In this document: one piece after another, positions 29,134-37,495 of the stretch
Position numbering within the stretch: the stretch's first letter is position 1
Layout: each line of letters begins with the position of its first letter
Source of the DNA: Photorhabdus luminescens subsp. luminescens
GTDB taxonomy: Bacteria > Pseudomonadota > Gammaproteobacteria > Enterobacterales > Enterobacteriaceae
Direction: 5' to 3'
Assembly (NCBI RefSeq): GCF_001083805.1
Contig: NZ_JXSK01000002.1
Coordinates: 1 to 64,000, forward strand
Length of the DNA stretch: 64,000 nt
Notes under the pieces: generated by a model
What the model saw: only the letters and a program-made list of their open reading frames with translations
Database searches by the model: none
Told to the model about the DNA's origin: nothing
Position numbers and translations under genes: made by a program

Positions 29134-29246
29134 TTTGACACAACTTTTGCGTATATTTAGGGTCATAGCTAAAGCTTGTAAAGGTTTTCAATCTCGTCAA
29201 GGTCTATTATTATCAACACCCTGACTCCTAAAGGAATGTAATTACC

Positions 29247-29594
29247 ATGCGCTGTAAAATGTTGACTGCCGCTGCTGTATCATTTGTCATGCTGACTGCG
29301 GGTTGCTCTACGTTGGAACGGGCTGTTTATCGCCCTGACATTAATCAGGGGAACTACCTAACACCTGCTAGTGTATCAAAAATCCACAAGGGAATGACCC
29401 AGCAACAGGTAGCTTACACATTAGGAACACCAATGTTACAAGACCCGTTTGGGACTCAAACGTGGTTTTATGTATTTCGTCAACAACCTGGGCACGAAAA
29501 AGTGACTCAGCAAACTCTGACACTGACATTTGACAGTAATGGTGTACTGACTGACATTAAAAACGAAAACTCACTTACCGAAGATCTCCAATAA
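29247..29594 (+). CDS. bamE: BamE (SmpA), outer-membrane assembly lipoprotein
   Basis: BamE is a small lipoprotein of the BAM complex that folds outer-membrane proteins. The signal ends in the lipobox LTAGC (Cys20). The mature part has the SmpA/OmlA fold with [31 protein letters not shown] and [12 protein letters not shown]. It is 115 residues, as in relatives. It lies after recN in the standard order and faces ratB, with a strong hairpin between them. Confidence 0.96.
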   Translation: MRCKMLTAAAVSFVMLTAGCSTLERAVYRPDINQGNYLTPASVSKIHKGMTQQQVAYTLGTPMLQDPFGTQTWFYVFRQQPGHEKVTQQTLTLTFDSNGVLTDIKNENSLTEDLQ

Positions 29595-29608
29595 CCAAAG
29601 AGATATAA

Positions 29609-29648
29609 ATAGACAGTCAGTCAAAAAAATAGATGGCTGACTGTCTAT
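29609..29648. terminator. Bidirectional terminator between bamE and ratB
   Basis: A 12-bp perfect stem atagacagtcag/ctgactgtctat encloses a loop with a run of seven A. It sits between converging genes. Confidence 0.75.
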
Positions 29649-29653
29649 GGTCA

Positions 29654-29947
29654 TTATTGAGCATTATTTTTAGCCCGCTCAGCACGCTTACGACGCATTT
29701 CTTTTGGATCAGCCAATAATGGGCGGTAAATTTCCACCCTATCACCTTCTTCCAAAATATCCGTCAACTTGACAGGGCGGCTATAAACTCCGATTTTATT
29801 CTTTTGCAGATCAATATCATTACGCAAAGTCAGCAAGCCTGATGCAACTATTGCCTGTTCAACAGTTGCGCCTTGAGCTAATTTCACCGTACGCAGATAT
29901 TGGCGATCAGGCAATGCATAAACGACTTCAATATTGATATCAGACAC
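29654..29947 (-). CDS. ratB: RatB / RnfH-family ubiquitin-like protein
   Basis: I start at a GTG ([17 protein letters not shown], 97 residues; E. coli YfjF has 96) with gagg upstream; a longer in-frame extension runs back through the ratA gene and is not family-like. It has the beta-grasp fold of RnfH proteins, with [36 protein letters not shown], and the typical end [23 protein letters not shown]. Its function is not firmly known. It overlaps the end of ratA by eight bases. Confidence 0.92.
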   Translation of the reverse strand: MSDINIEVVYALPDRQYLRTVKLAQGATVEQAIVASGLLTLRNDIDLQKNKIGVYSRPVKLTDILEEGDRVEIYRPLLADPKEMRRKRAERAKNNAQ

Positions 29948-30374
29948 GATAAACCTCGCGTGCACGCAGGGTAAAAGCTTGCACCATACTTCCAGCCAAT
30001 TCCTTAAATATCTTACCGAAAGCCAGTTCAATCAGTTTATTAGTGAATTCAAAATCAAGGTGCAACTCAACTTTACAGGCACTTTCACTCAGTGGTATAA
30101 ACTGCCAGCCTCCCATCAACTTACGAAACGGCCCGTCTACCAGTTGCATATTGATACTTTGATTATCGGCCAGAATATTCCGGGTAACAAAAGTCTTGCT
30201 TATACCCGCTTTTGAAACATCGACTGATGCGGTCATTTCATTACTGCTAACACTCAACACCCGACTACCGACACATCCCGGTAAAAAATCCGGGTAAGAA
30301 CCGATATCATTGACCAATCTGTACATTTGTTCCACGCTGAATGGTACTAACGCAGAGCGACTAATCTGTGGCAT
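29940..30374 (-). CDS. ratA: RatA, START-domain protein (ribosome association toxin / CoQ-binding homologue)
   Basis: The 144 residues form a polyketide-cyclase/START (Coq10-like) domain beginning [34 protein letters not shown], with the [15 protein letters not shown] strand and a long C-terminal helix. In E. coli RatA was reported to block 70S formation when overproduced; Coq10 homology suggests a role with ubiquinone. The pair ratA-ratB diverges from smpB, as in E. coli. Confidence 0.94.
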   Translation of the reverse strand: MPQISRSALVPFSVEQMYRLVNDIGSYPDFLPGCVGSRVLSVSSNEMTASVDVSKAGISKTFVTRNILADNQSINMQLVDGPFRKLMGGWQFIPLSESACKVELHLDFEFTNKLIELAFGKIFKELAGSMVQAFTLRAREVYRV

Positions 30375-30530
30375 ATAATTTCCTGTAAGGCTTAATTGTA
30401 GTGAATAATATCACCTATACGTGATCAAAGAAAAATCTGTCAGCGTATAATGCAATAAACACTCATTAATCAGCAAATATGCGCGGGAAAAGATTTCTTT
30501 CACCAAAGCATTCAGTATAATGCATACACT

Positions 30531-31013
30531 ATGACAAAGAAAAAAGCACACAAACCCGGTTCGGCAACCATTGCCATGAATAGACGAGCTCGTCACGAAT
30601 ACTTCATTGAAGAAGAATTTGAAGCGGGTCTCTCGTTACAAGGATGGGAAGTCAAATCACTGCGCGCTGGTAAAGCCAACATCAGCGACAGTTACGTTTT
30701 GCTCAAAGATGGCGACGCTTATCTTTTTGGCGCCACCATCACCCCGTTAAATGTAGCTTCTTCCCATGTCGTCTGTGATCCAATGCGTTCACGCAAACTC
30801 TTACTTAACCAGCGCGAACTTGACTCATTATACGGTCGAGTTAATCGTGAAGGTTATACCGTTGTTGCCTTATCTCTCTATTGGAAAAACGCCTGGTGCA
30901 AGGTCAAAATTGGCGTAGCAAAGGGTAAAAAGGCACACGACAAACGTTCGGACATTAAAGAACGTGAATGGAAATTAGACAAAGCACGTATTATGAAGAA
31001 TGCTGGGCGATAA
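30531..31013 (+). CDS. smpB: SmpB, tmRNA-binding protein
   Basis: SmpB binds the tRNA-like domain of tmRNA and is needed for trans-translation on stalled ribosomes. The 160 residues show the OB-fold ([38 protein letters not shown]) and the basic C-terminal tail [17 protein letters not shown], which enters the mRNA channel. The gene lies 50 bases before ssrA, the standard pairing. Confidence 0.97.
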   Translation: MTKKKAHKPGSATIAMNRRARHEYFIEEEFEAGLSLQGWEVKSLRAGKANISDSYVLLKDGDAYLFGATITPLNVASSHVVCDPMRSRKLLLNQRELDSLYGRVNREGYTVVALSLYWKNAWCKVKIGVAKGKKAHDKRSDIKEREWKLDKARIMKNAGR

Positions 31014-31063
31014 ATTCTGGCATTATAGTTTAATATTCTGATATACTTGCTTTTAAGACACTT

Positions 31064-31427
31064 GGGGCTGATTCTGGATTCGACGGGATTCGCGAAACCC
31101 AAGGTGCATGCCGAGGGGCGGTTGGCCTCGTAAAAAGCCGCAAAAAAATAGTCGCAAACGACGAAAAATACGCACTGGCAGCTTAATAACCTGCGCAGAG
31201 CCCTCTCTCCCTAGCCTCCGCTCTTAGGACGGGGATCAAGAGAGGTCAAACCCAAAAGAGATCGCGTGGATGCCTTGCCTGGGGTTGAAGCGTTAAACCT
31301 AATCAGGCTAGTTTGTTAGTGGCGTGTCTATCCGCAGCTGGCAAGCGAATGTAAAGATTAGACTAAGCATGTAGTACCAAGGATGTAGGAATTTCGGACG
31401 CGGGTTCAACTCCCGCCAGCTCCACCA
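31064..31427 (+). ncRNA. ssrA: tmRNA
   Basis: The 364-base RNA starts GGGGCTGATTCTGGATTCGA and ends with a T-arm (GGTTCAACTCC) and CCGCCAGCTCCACCA, the tRNA-like domain with encoded CCA. The reading frame for the tag starts at GCA (31154) and reads ANDEKYALAA followed by TAATAA; E. coli has ANDENYALAA. The internal pseudoknot regions are nearly identical to E. coli. A TATACT -10 hexamer lies at 31042-31047. The 3' end borders the prophage. Confidence 0.98.
31395..31427 (+). other. Probable prophage attachment site in the 3' end of ssrA
   Basis: The 3' end of ssrA is a known integration target for tyrosine recombinases in enterobacteria, and phage genes start about 500 bases beyond it. The second copy of this segment and the integrase are not in the window, so the exact core cannot be set. 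Confidence 0.5.
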
Positions 31428-31548
31428 AATTAGTAGGGACAGTGATAGGACAACAGCTTTAAAAACAGCGAGTTAGCAAAGTTGATTGGACACTGACCGG
31501 ACGATGAAGGGACACAAAAGAATACGCAAAGGAGCCGCGGAGCTTTTG

Positions 31549-31580
31549 GAAAAACCAACCATAATTAGGTTGGTTTTTTT
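31549..31580 (+). terminator. Terminator downstream of ssrA
   Basis: A 9-bp perfect stem aaaccaacc/ggttggttt with a 7-base loop ends in a run of T. Confidence 0.9.
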
Positions 31581-31937
31581 ATGCCCGTAGCACAGCAACC
31601 AACTCCTCACAGTCAGGTGTTAATACTATACTCATTAACAAGGGCCAACACCTCTATCATAATGCGTAGTGCAAAATAAAATGCTTCATCAGATCTCTGC
31701 TTCATATGGCATTATTTATAAATCCAGCACCTGATACCACCAGCTTCTGATGCACACATGTAACTCAACTTCATATACAATCGCCTTAGTAATCGGTATT
31801 TCTGGTGTGGCATATCCTATGTTCATGGAGTTCGGTTTGTGCCACTTAAACGGTCATTTTATTTACCAATGTCACCCTATCGGCGAAATGGCTATACTAT
31901 GATGTGCCGATAAACAGTTTATATTTGTGGAGTAATT
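31581..31937. other. Left end of the prophage, non-coding
   Basis: About 355 bases with no gene. A TATACT hexamer near 31891 lies 40-50 bases before the small HTH gene and could be its -10 box. The border between host and phage DNA lies somewhere after ssrA and cannot be fixed without an empty-site sequence. Confidence 0.4.
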
Positions 31938-32123
31938 TTGAAACGTATACCGCCAGAATTGTTTAAGTCTGAAATGAAACGAAAAGGCTGGACGCGCCGC
32001 GAACTGGCTATACGGTGGGGCAAATCAGAAACATGGATCAGCAAAATAGTGAATAATATAGAACGGGATCAACACTGGAATGATGCCCTCAATGGACTAC
32101 CTGAAAACGAAAAGTCTAGGTAA
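31938..32123 (+). CDS. Small helix-turn-helix protein
   Basis: A 61-residue basic protein starting at TTG with a good gtggag ribosome site. The segment WTRRELAIRWGKSETWISKIVNNIER forms a clear helix-turn-helix of the XRE/Cro type, and little else is present. It probably binds DNA, perhaps as a regulator of SymE or of the prophage border region. It is read opposite to the late phage operon. The exact role is unknown. Confidence 0.6.
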   Translation: MKRIPPELFKSEMKRKGWTRRELAIRWGKSETWISKIVNNIERDQHWNDALNGLPENEKSR

Positions 32124-32265
32124 ACTATAGGTCACATTTTTATTGCAGAAAAGTGACCTATCGTTCATAATCCAACATTGAGAGACTATTTTCACTGACG
32201 CAGAGCTACCGGGCTGCAACCCGATAACCCTGCTTACCACAACTAACTATATAAGGTAGTTAATT

Positions 32266-32550
32266 ATGGCTAAACGCGATAATAAAACAATTCAGCGAAT
32301 TTCCCAAGCTGAACGTTTTGGCAAGGTAGCTAAAAACGGTATTTCTTTAAAAGGAAAATGGTTACAGGAGGCGGGATTTACCTTCGGAATGCCACTAAAA
32401 ATCCGGGTGATGCCGGACTGTATTGTTATTACCGCCCAGAACACCCAGGAACTCTGGCAATGCCTGGAAGGACTGAGTATTGAGCCATTTAACCCCAATG
32501 CTGCTATTGACTGGATTAAGTATTATCCTGGTGGGTTGATGATTATCTAA
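32266..32550 (+). CDS. SymE-like toxin
   Basis: The 94 residues contain the SymE family core LKGKWLQEAGFTFGMPLKIRVMPDCIVI, an AbrB-like fold, followed by a C-terminal stretch less like E. coli SymE. In E. coli SymE is an SOS-induced toxin, held down by the antisense RNA SymR, that condenses nucleoids or cleaves RNA. No SymR-like gene is obvious here, though an antisense promoter in the leader cannot be excluded. It sits between ssrA and the phage tail genes, opposite to them, as cargo at the prophage end. Confidence 0.82.
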   Translation: MAKRDNKTIQRISQAERFGKVAKNGISLKGKWLQEAGFTFGMPLKIRVMPDCIVITAQNTQELWQCLEGLSIEPFNPNAAIDWIKYYPGGLMII

Positions 32551-32581
32551 TAGACTAAAGCATAAATGGACTACACCTTTA

Positions 32582-32607
32582 AATGTTGGATGGTTATCCA
32601 ACATTTT
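32582..32607. terminator. Hairpin after the SymE-like gene
   Basis: A 10-bp perfect stem aatgttggat/atccaacatt with loop ggtt, followed by TT. It could stop the SymE transcript and, read from the other side, the late phage transcript. Confidence 0.6.
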
Positions 32608-32688
32608 GATGACGATTCAATCAGAGTAGTGCAGAAAAACCACATTTGATTAGACTTATCTAGCTATTGGGGGTCGGTTCAATTGGCC

Positions 32689-33144
32689 CTAATTCCATGA
32701 TTCTAAGGGTTTTTCGGGCCAGTTAATATCTGAGGCTGAATTAACATCAACGCGGTTCAATAATACTCTATATTTTTTTAACTCTGCTAACAGCGATTTT
32801 TCCTCATCACTCGACATCCCCAAATCTACAGCATCTTGTAACGGAGCGATCTGTTTACTTACAGTGAGCATAAGTTGCTGTTTCTTATGTTCTGCTTGCT
32901 GCTGCTGTTCCCGTCTGAGCTTTATTTTATCACTTTCTGATATTATCCACTTTTCACTATCCCATTTGTGGTAAACAGATGGCGCTTGTTTTGTAAGAAT
33001 GGGATAACCGTCTTTATCACTGACGATAGCAAAACCGCGCGATTGACCGTCAAGTAATTCATTATGTTTTTCTGCTGTTATTTCAACACACTCTTCATGA
33101 GCTTCATTATAAAAAACACATTCTTTTCTGGAAAAATAGACCAT
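32689..33144 (-). CDS. tfa: Tail-fibre assembly protein of the prophage
   Basis: A 151-residue tfa-family protein. The N-terminal part differs from the tfa genes of the array at the left of the window. The C-terminal part keeps the family signature IAPLQDAVDLGMSSDEEKSLLAELKKYRVLLNRVD, then INWPEKPL. A glutamine-rich helix (REQQQQAEHKKQQ) lies in the middle. It directly follows the prophage fibre gene with no gap and is the last gene of the late operon. Confidence 0.88.
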   Translation of the reverse strand: MVYFSRKECVFYNEAHEECVEITAEKHNELLDGQSRGFAIVSDKDGYPILTKQAPSVYHKWDSEKWIISESDKIKLRREQQQQAEHKKQQLMLTVSKQIAPLQDAVDLGMSSDEEKSLLAELKKYRVLLNRVDVNSASDINWPEKPLESWN

Positions 33145-34488
33145 TTATACCCCCCAAAATAATATATGTACAACTTTGCCTGGATTCTCATCATTGTTGG
33201 GAGTGCCTGCTTGATATTCAAATGTCGATAGTGTTGCATTACGTACTAATGTGTGACCAGTTGATGTATTGATACTCGACATGCTTGCAATATAGCCAAA
33301 AAGCTTATTTTTAAAAGAAATTGGATAATTTACCTTTATCCATGATTGTTGAGCTGATGGGACTTTAACCCATTGAATAATTATCCCCGTATCTCCACAT
33401 TGCCACCAACCATTTTCGGATTTTATAGCTGTATTTTGTAATGCAAGAGTACCACTTTTCTCAGGCGTTAATATATTGTAACGCCGCTGATTTTTGGGAT
33501 CGTCAGAATAGATATGCAACAATTTCCCTTCAGAACCGTTAATTCCCAATACATACCCATCTTTCGATTTGAAACGCAATTTAGGAAAAGGAGTTTTACT
33601 GTCAATCAGTAAACTGCCAACAGTTGCGGTTTTATTGCTAGAAATACGCAAGAAAGTATTATCGCTCTCAGATTTAGCATAACTTCCCACATCTTCAGCA
33701 TTCAAACTAATATCCCCAGCCAACGGCTTCCCGTTAATTTTCCGACTACTCGGCACGGCACTTTTCGCCAATTCTACCGTTTCCGATAAACCGATATTTT
33801 TTACAAATTCAGTTTTATTGAAGATGTCAGCGCCATTTTGATTTTTAGCGAGTTTACTATTTGCATTATCATTTACATCGGAAGCAAGTTTCTGAGTTGC
33901 TGCAAGTATATTACTGTTGCCTGTTTTGTCAGTAAGCTGAATAATTCCTTTTTGGGCTAATGTGGCATCGGGAATAAAATCTTGAGTTGCAAGCTCTCCC
34001 AGTCCTAAATTATTACGCGCTGTCGCTTTGTTATTAATATCAGATAAGTTATTGGCTTTCTGTAGAAATAACCCGTTAGGATCTGCTAACAGATTTTTCC
34101 AACCGGAAGCTAATGTACTATCCGGATCTGTATTGTTATCTTCTACCCCATTCCACCAAATTTTACTTCCATCATAACTGGCAACAATAGCCCCTTTAGG
34201 ATAACCATCAGTGGCAGCGCTAAAATCAGCATCATACGAATACAGGCCACCAGACATTGAATAACGTATTGCGGCAGTAATATCATTCAATATCCCGTTC
34301 ATATCCTTGCCAGATGGGGCAATTCCACCAGCAGATATTGCTGTCATCGTTAACGGGGGAAAACCGCTCTGATATGTAGCTATGCCTTTCGCCAAACTAT
34401 TTTCAGTAGACTTTGTTGCAATTTCGTTATAATTCCCATCTTTTGCGAACGGAACAGTAATAAGAATAGGCTTTTCAGTTGATTTCAC
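33145..34488 (-). CDS. Prophage tail-fibre protein
   Basis: I start at a GTG (MKSTEKPILITVPFAKDG, 447 residues), because AAAGGA lies in front of it; a frame 24 codons longer overlaps the previous gene. The N-terminal baseplate-binding part (to about residue 160) includes SGFPPLTMTAISAGGIAPSGKDMNGIL. It is unrelated to the array fibres. The middle (about 175-265) is the same linker as in the array at 1-6859: KGIIQLTDKTGNSN, ILAATQKLASDVNDNAN, NGADIFNKTEF, then SSRKINGKPLAGDI. The C-terminus is another gp53-like variant ending in FWGV. It lies in opposite orientation to the array. Confidence 0.88.
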   Translation of the reverse strand: MKSTEKPILITVPFAKDGNYNEIATKSTENSLAKGIATYQSGFPPLTMTAISAGGIAPSGKDMNGILNDITAAIRYSMSGGLYSYDADFSAATDGYPKGAIVASYDGSKIWWNGVEDNNTDPDSTLASGWKNLLADPNGLFLQKANNLSDINNKATARNNLGLGELATQDFIPDATLAQKGIIQLTDKTGNSNILAATQKLASDVNDNANSKLAKNQNGADIFNKTEFVKNIGLSETVELAKSAVPSSRKINGKPLAGDISLNAEDVGSYAKSESDNTFLRISSNKTATVGSLLIDSKTPFPKLRFKSKDGYVLGINGSEGKLLHIYSDDPKNQRRYNILTPEKSGTLALQNTAIKSENGWWQCGDTGIIIQWVKVPSAQQSWIKVNYPISFKNKLFGYIASMSSINTSTGHTLVRNATLSTFEYQAGTPNNDENPGKVVHILFWGV

Positions 34489-35080
34489 TTGTTGGTATCC
34501 TTTGAACGATTGAGACACTAACACCTGCCGGATATGGCAGCGCTCCTGATGTTTGAACAATTGCTAATTCTGCTGTTGATAGCTGAAATTCAAATACATA
34601 ACTCATCTTCATATTTCCATCATCAGTGATATATGCGCGTCCGCTATCGCTAAACATATAAACAAGCATTCTGTTGATGTTTGGTATAGTGCAATCAGAT
34701 ATATTTGACATGGCTTTCATCATAATCAGCTTTCGATACATCTGATCTGATAGTTCAATAGTTTTTGTTTTTGATTCCCCGGCGTAAAATGGCGCCTGGT
34801 CAAATGGATTTGGATCTGTTGTTGTCGGGACGCCCAGCAAAGCTTCACCAAAGCCCAAATATTTTGCATTTTCATTAACAGTCAGCCGCCTGCTAACATT
34901 CACTATTTTTCCCCACACATCCAGCCCATACGTGTTTGCCGTGTCAATATTCCAAATCAGGTCGTAAAATGTATTAATAAATTCATTAGAGGAAACAGCA
35001 GCATTGAAACTTCGAATAAGTGAGTTGAGTTTTGGGCTAGCGGCATACTGAGCAAGAATAGTTGCTTCCACATTTTCCAT
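34475..35080 (-). CDS. Baseplate/tail protein, DUF2612-like
   Basis: The 201 residues resemble the DUF2612/YmfQ-like proteins that lie between baseplate protein J and the tail fibre in myophages. The pattern YDLIWNIDTANTYGLDVWGKIVNVSR is typical: each fibre-adaptor protein of this class has a W-Iv-DT-a-G-GLD-WG motif. It probably links baseplate and fibre. The start abuts the J gene stop, and its end overlaps the fibre start by 14 bases. Confidence 0.8.
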   Translation of the reverse strand: MENVEATILAQYAASPKLNSLIRSFNAAVSSNEFINTFYDLIWNIDTANTYGLDVWGKIVNVSRRLTVNENAKYLGFGEALLGVPTTTDPNPFDQAPFYAGESKTKTIELSDQMYRKLIMMKAMSNISDCTIPNINRMLVYMFSDSGRAYITDDGNMKMSYVFEFQLSTAELAIVQTSGALPYPAGVSVSIVQRIPTSEIN

Positions 35081-36322
35081 TTATGAGCCTACTAATTTCA
35101 CGAATATATTATCTGTGTCAAGCGTTGGGATTTCATCAATACCAAAACTAATTGATGTTGAATAAGTAGTACCGTCACGGCTAAGTGTAATGCTGTAAAT
35201 ATCAACACTTGATGTATCTATGTTATAAACGCCTGAATAATATCTACCAGCAAATAATGTAGATGCTATTCTTGCTCGCGTTCCACCATCTTCACCGTTA
35301 AATGCTTGCGCTATAGCTGATTTAACTTGCGTTTCAATATCAGCAGGAAGGTAATCGCTATCAGCAAGTGAGACGTCAACATAAACACGAATGGGCGTCG
35401 GTATCACATATTTAATTTCATATTCAGGGTAAGGCTGAACATAGTTTTCATCATCCACAATGGTGTGAGTTGTATTCCCGTTCGTAGGAATACCTGGAGG
35501 CTTTTTCTTCCAGATTGCTCTAGCGACATCCTCAGTCTTTCCCCCATACACAGCAATATAAAGAGAGTTTGGCGCTATTTTGTATTTTGATACCCCGACT
35601 GTTTTTACTACCGAAGTATCATTTGAAATAACGTATGAATCTGCTACCCCATTTACTGCTAATATTGCCGCATAAATGGCATGTAATGAGTTTGTCGCAT
35701 TTTTAGCAACAGATTGTTTACGACGATACTCAAAATTAGCACGAGTTTCCTCATCTGTGCCAGGTACGCCAGCACTCGCATTACTGATACCAGACCAGCC
35801 TGGTACCGAGCTATAAATCGTGTTCAAATCATCAATTTGGCATGCTAACGGCCCTGTTGTTGAGTTTTGGAAAACAACATCAACAGAGCCGCTGTCAGGG
35901 ATCTTAGCCTCTGTTATTGAATGATAAAGATACCCTTTTTTATCTTGAGCAATACTACCAATTGGAATAACTGTATTAACGAACCCAGTGCATGTTGCTG
36001 TTACCGTTGTTCCCGATGCTGGAATTCGGTCTAAAAAATAAATCCGCCCAATGGCATCTTGGAAACGTCCGGTTGCATAATCCGGGTTAATTTGATTGAC
36101 GATAGCAAGTAACTGATCGTTCTTGTCAGCAATGACAGCCGTATCACTCATTGCCATTTGACCCTGCGGTGTTGTTAAACTGGTACTCATTGCACCGCCC
36201 ATTGCGGTAGCTAAATCATTTAGCCGCCCATTTAAAATATCAACTTCGTCGGGTACAGTTAGACCTGTCTTTGTAAAGGTTACACTTGGAACACTTGTTG
36301 TCAGTACTACAGAGTTAGTCAT
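35081..36322 (-). CDS. Baseplate J-like protein
   Basis: The 413-residue product matches the baseplate J / gp47 family, which forms the wedge of contractile-tail baseplates. Seen features are the N-terminal helix QMAMSDTAVIADKNDQLLAIVNQINPDYATGRFQDAIGRIYFLDR-PASGTTVTATCTG, the GVPGTDEETRANFEYRRKQSVAKNATNSLHAI segment, and the C-terminal beta domain. Its start codon overlaps the stop of the gp25-like gene, and the DUF2612 gene follows with no gap. Confidence 0.9.
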   Translation of the reverse strand: MTNSVVLTTSVPSVTFTKTGLTVPDEVDILNGRLNDLATAMGGAMSTSLTTPQGQMAMSDTAVIADKNDQLLAIVNQINPDYATGRFQDAIGRIYFLDRIPASGTTVTATCTGFVNTVIPIGSIAQDKKGYLYHSITEAKIPDSGSVDVVFQNSTTGPLACQIDDLNTIYSSVPGWSGISNASAGVPGTDEETRANFEYRRKQSVAKNATNSLHAIYAAILAVNGVADSYVISNDTSVVKTVGVSKYKIAPNSLYIAVYGGKTEDVARAIWKKKPPGIPTNGNTTHTIVDDENYVQPYPEYEIKYVIPTPIRVYVDVSLADSDYLPADIETQVKSAIAQAFNGEDGGTRARIASTLFAGRYYSGVYNIDTSSVDIYSITLSRDGTTYSTSISFGIDEIPTLDTDNIFVKLVGS

Positions 36323-36678
36323 CAGAAATTTACCACCGTTGATTGATTATTCATGTCCGTTATTGTCATCGTGCCCGCAATAGTTCTTTCGTTCCCGTTT
36401 ATAACCTTACAAATGGCAGATTGAACATAAGGTAGCTTCACTGCTTCTTGTTGCATTTTGCTGTTGATTAGTTGAGTTCCCGGCCAATGTCCCAAAATTC
36501 GCTGGTAATAAGGAATACCCAATGTTGTGTCGTACCAACACTCACCCAGATATGTACTACAGGCACAAGCGACATCCTGAGCCACAGCATAAGGGTTATC
36601 AGTAATAGCGATATTTCCAGAATCATCTAACGTTAAATCCCATGATTTGATATCAAGAAGAAATGAGTGAGTTTGCAT
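36322..36678 (-). CDS. Baseplate wedge protein, gp25/W-like
   Basis: At 118 residues it fits the short phage proteins found directly before baseplate J. DLTLDDSGNIAITDNPYAVAQDVACAC, GECWYDTTLGIPYYQRILG and the C-terminal beta strands match the gp25-like superfamily. In contractile tails this protein starts sheath polymerisation at the baseplate. A terminator-like hairpin and the higBA module lie upstream, so this gene may need its own promoter or readthrough. Confidence 0.75.
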   Translation of the reverse strand: MQTHSFLLDIKSWDLTLDDSGNIAITDNPYAVAQDVACACSTYLGECWYDTTLGIPYYQRILGHWPGTQLINSKMQQEAVKLPYVQSAICKVINGNERTIAGTMTITDMNNQSTVVNF

Positions 36679-36697
36679 TTTCGATCCTTATAGAAAT

Positions 36698-36718
36698 AAA
36701 AAAACCGCAATTAGCGGC
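36698..36718 (-). terminator. Weak terminator-like hairpin upstream of the gp25-like gene
   Basis: On the - strand a short stem ccgc/gcgg is followed by seven T. It could stop antisense transcription coming through higBA. Confidence 0.4.
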
Positions 36719-36734
36719 ATAAACAGTTGCTTTT

Positions 36735-36749
36735 GTCCCAAATTGGGAC
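36735..36749 (+). promoter_or_regulatory. Palindromic operator of higBA
   Basis: The 15-base perfect palindrome GTCCCAAATTGGGAC lies 12 bases before the higB start and next to a TATAAC -10-like hexamer. Operators of this kind are bound by HigA-type antitoxins, which repress their own operon. Confidence 0.65.
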
Positions 36750-36761
36750 TAATATAACTTT

Positions 36762-37064
36762 ATGAAAATCATCTCAGTCAGTACATTAAAACAGTTCTGG
36801 GAAACGTATCCCGATGCTGAACAACAGTTAAAAGCATGGTTTGACGAGGCCAAGAAAGCAACTTGGAAAACCCCTGCTGAAATTAAAGCCCAGTACCGCA
36901 ATGCGAGTATTCTAAAAAACAATCGCGTGGTATTTAACATTAAAGGGAATAGCTACCGCCTGATAGTTTCCATCTTTTACCCCGCTGGCTGGGTGTACGT
37001 AAAATTCATTGGCACACATAAGCAATACGATGCTATAGATGCCAATACCGTAGAACCGGAGTAA
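36762..37064 (+). CDS. higB: HigB-family toxin (ribosome-dependent mRNA interferase)
   Basis: The 100 residues match the HigB toxin family. The core VVFNIKGNSYRLIVSIFYPAGWVYVKFIGTHKQYDAID shows the conserved N-x-YR--- strand and the terminal HK-YD motif that forms the catalytic face. These toxins cut mRNA in the ribosome A site. No Shine-Dalgarno sequence is visible before the ATG. The gene lies inside the prophage tail operon but in opposite orientation, with the antitoxin gene three bases downstream. Confidence 0.9.
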   Translation: MKIISVSTLKQFWETYPDAEQQLKAWFDEAKKATWKTPAEIKAQYRNASILKNNRVVFNIKGNSYRLIVSIFYPAGWVYVKFIGTHKQYDAIDANTVEPE

Positions 37065-37067
37065 ATC

Positions 37068-37439
37068 ATGCATATTAAACCCATCCGCACCGAACAAGAC
37101 TATCAAGCAGCATTGAAGGCTGTTTCGCCACTTTTTGATAACCAACCAGAAATCGGTTCTCCTGAATTTGATTACATAGAAGTCATGGTTTTGCTGATTG
37201 AAGCATATGAGACTGAGCATTTTCCGATTGACCCGCCAGACCCGATTGAAGCTATAAAATTCAGAATGGAACAATCTGGGTTAACAGCAAAAGACCTGGT
37301 ACCCGCCATCGGTAAAGTCAATCGTGTATACGAAATACTTAATCGCAAACGTAGCCTTACGCTACCGATGGTATGGAATTTACATAAAATGTTCGGAATA
37401 CCAGCGGAAAGCTTAATCAAACCCGCTAAACACGCTTAG
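37068..37439 (+). CDS. higA: HigA-family antitoxin
   Basis: The 123-residue protein has a helical N-terminal part that binds the toxin (HIKPIRTEQDYQAALKAVSPLF) and a C-terminal XRE helix-turn-helix (MEQSGLTAKDLVPAIGKVNRVYEILNRKRSLTLPMVWNLHKMFGIP). This is the usual HigA type found downstream of HigB. It would bind both the toxin and the palindrome before higB. A 9-bp hairpin (gatggctca/tgagccatc) follows the stop codon at 37443-37464 but has no T-run. Confidence 0.92.
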   Translation: MHIKPIRTEQDYQAALKAVSPLFDNQPEIGSPEFDYIEVMVLLIEAYETEHFPIDPPDPIEAIKFRMEQSGLTAKDLVPAIGKVNRVYEILNRKRSLTLPMVWNLHKMFGIPAESLIKPAKHA

Positions 37440-37495
37440 CATGATGGCTCAGATTTGAGCCATCCTTGGCCTGGAGGTTTAAAAACCAACAGATT

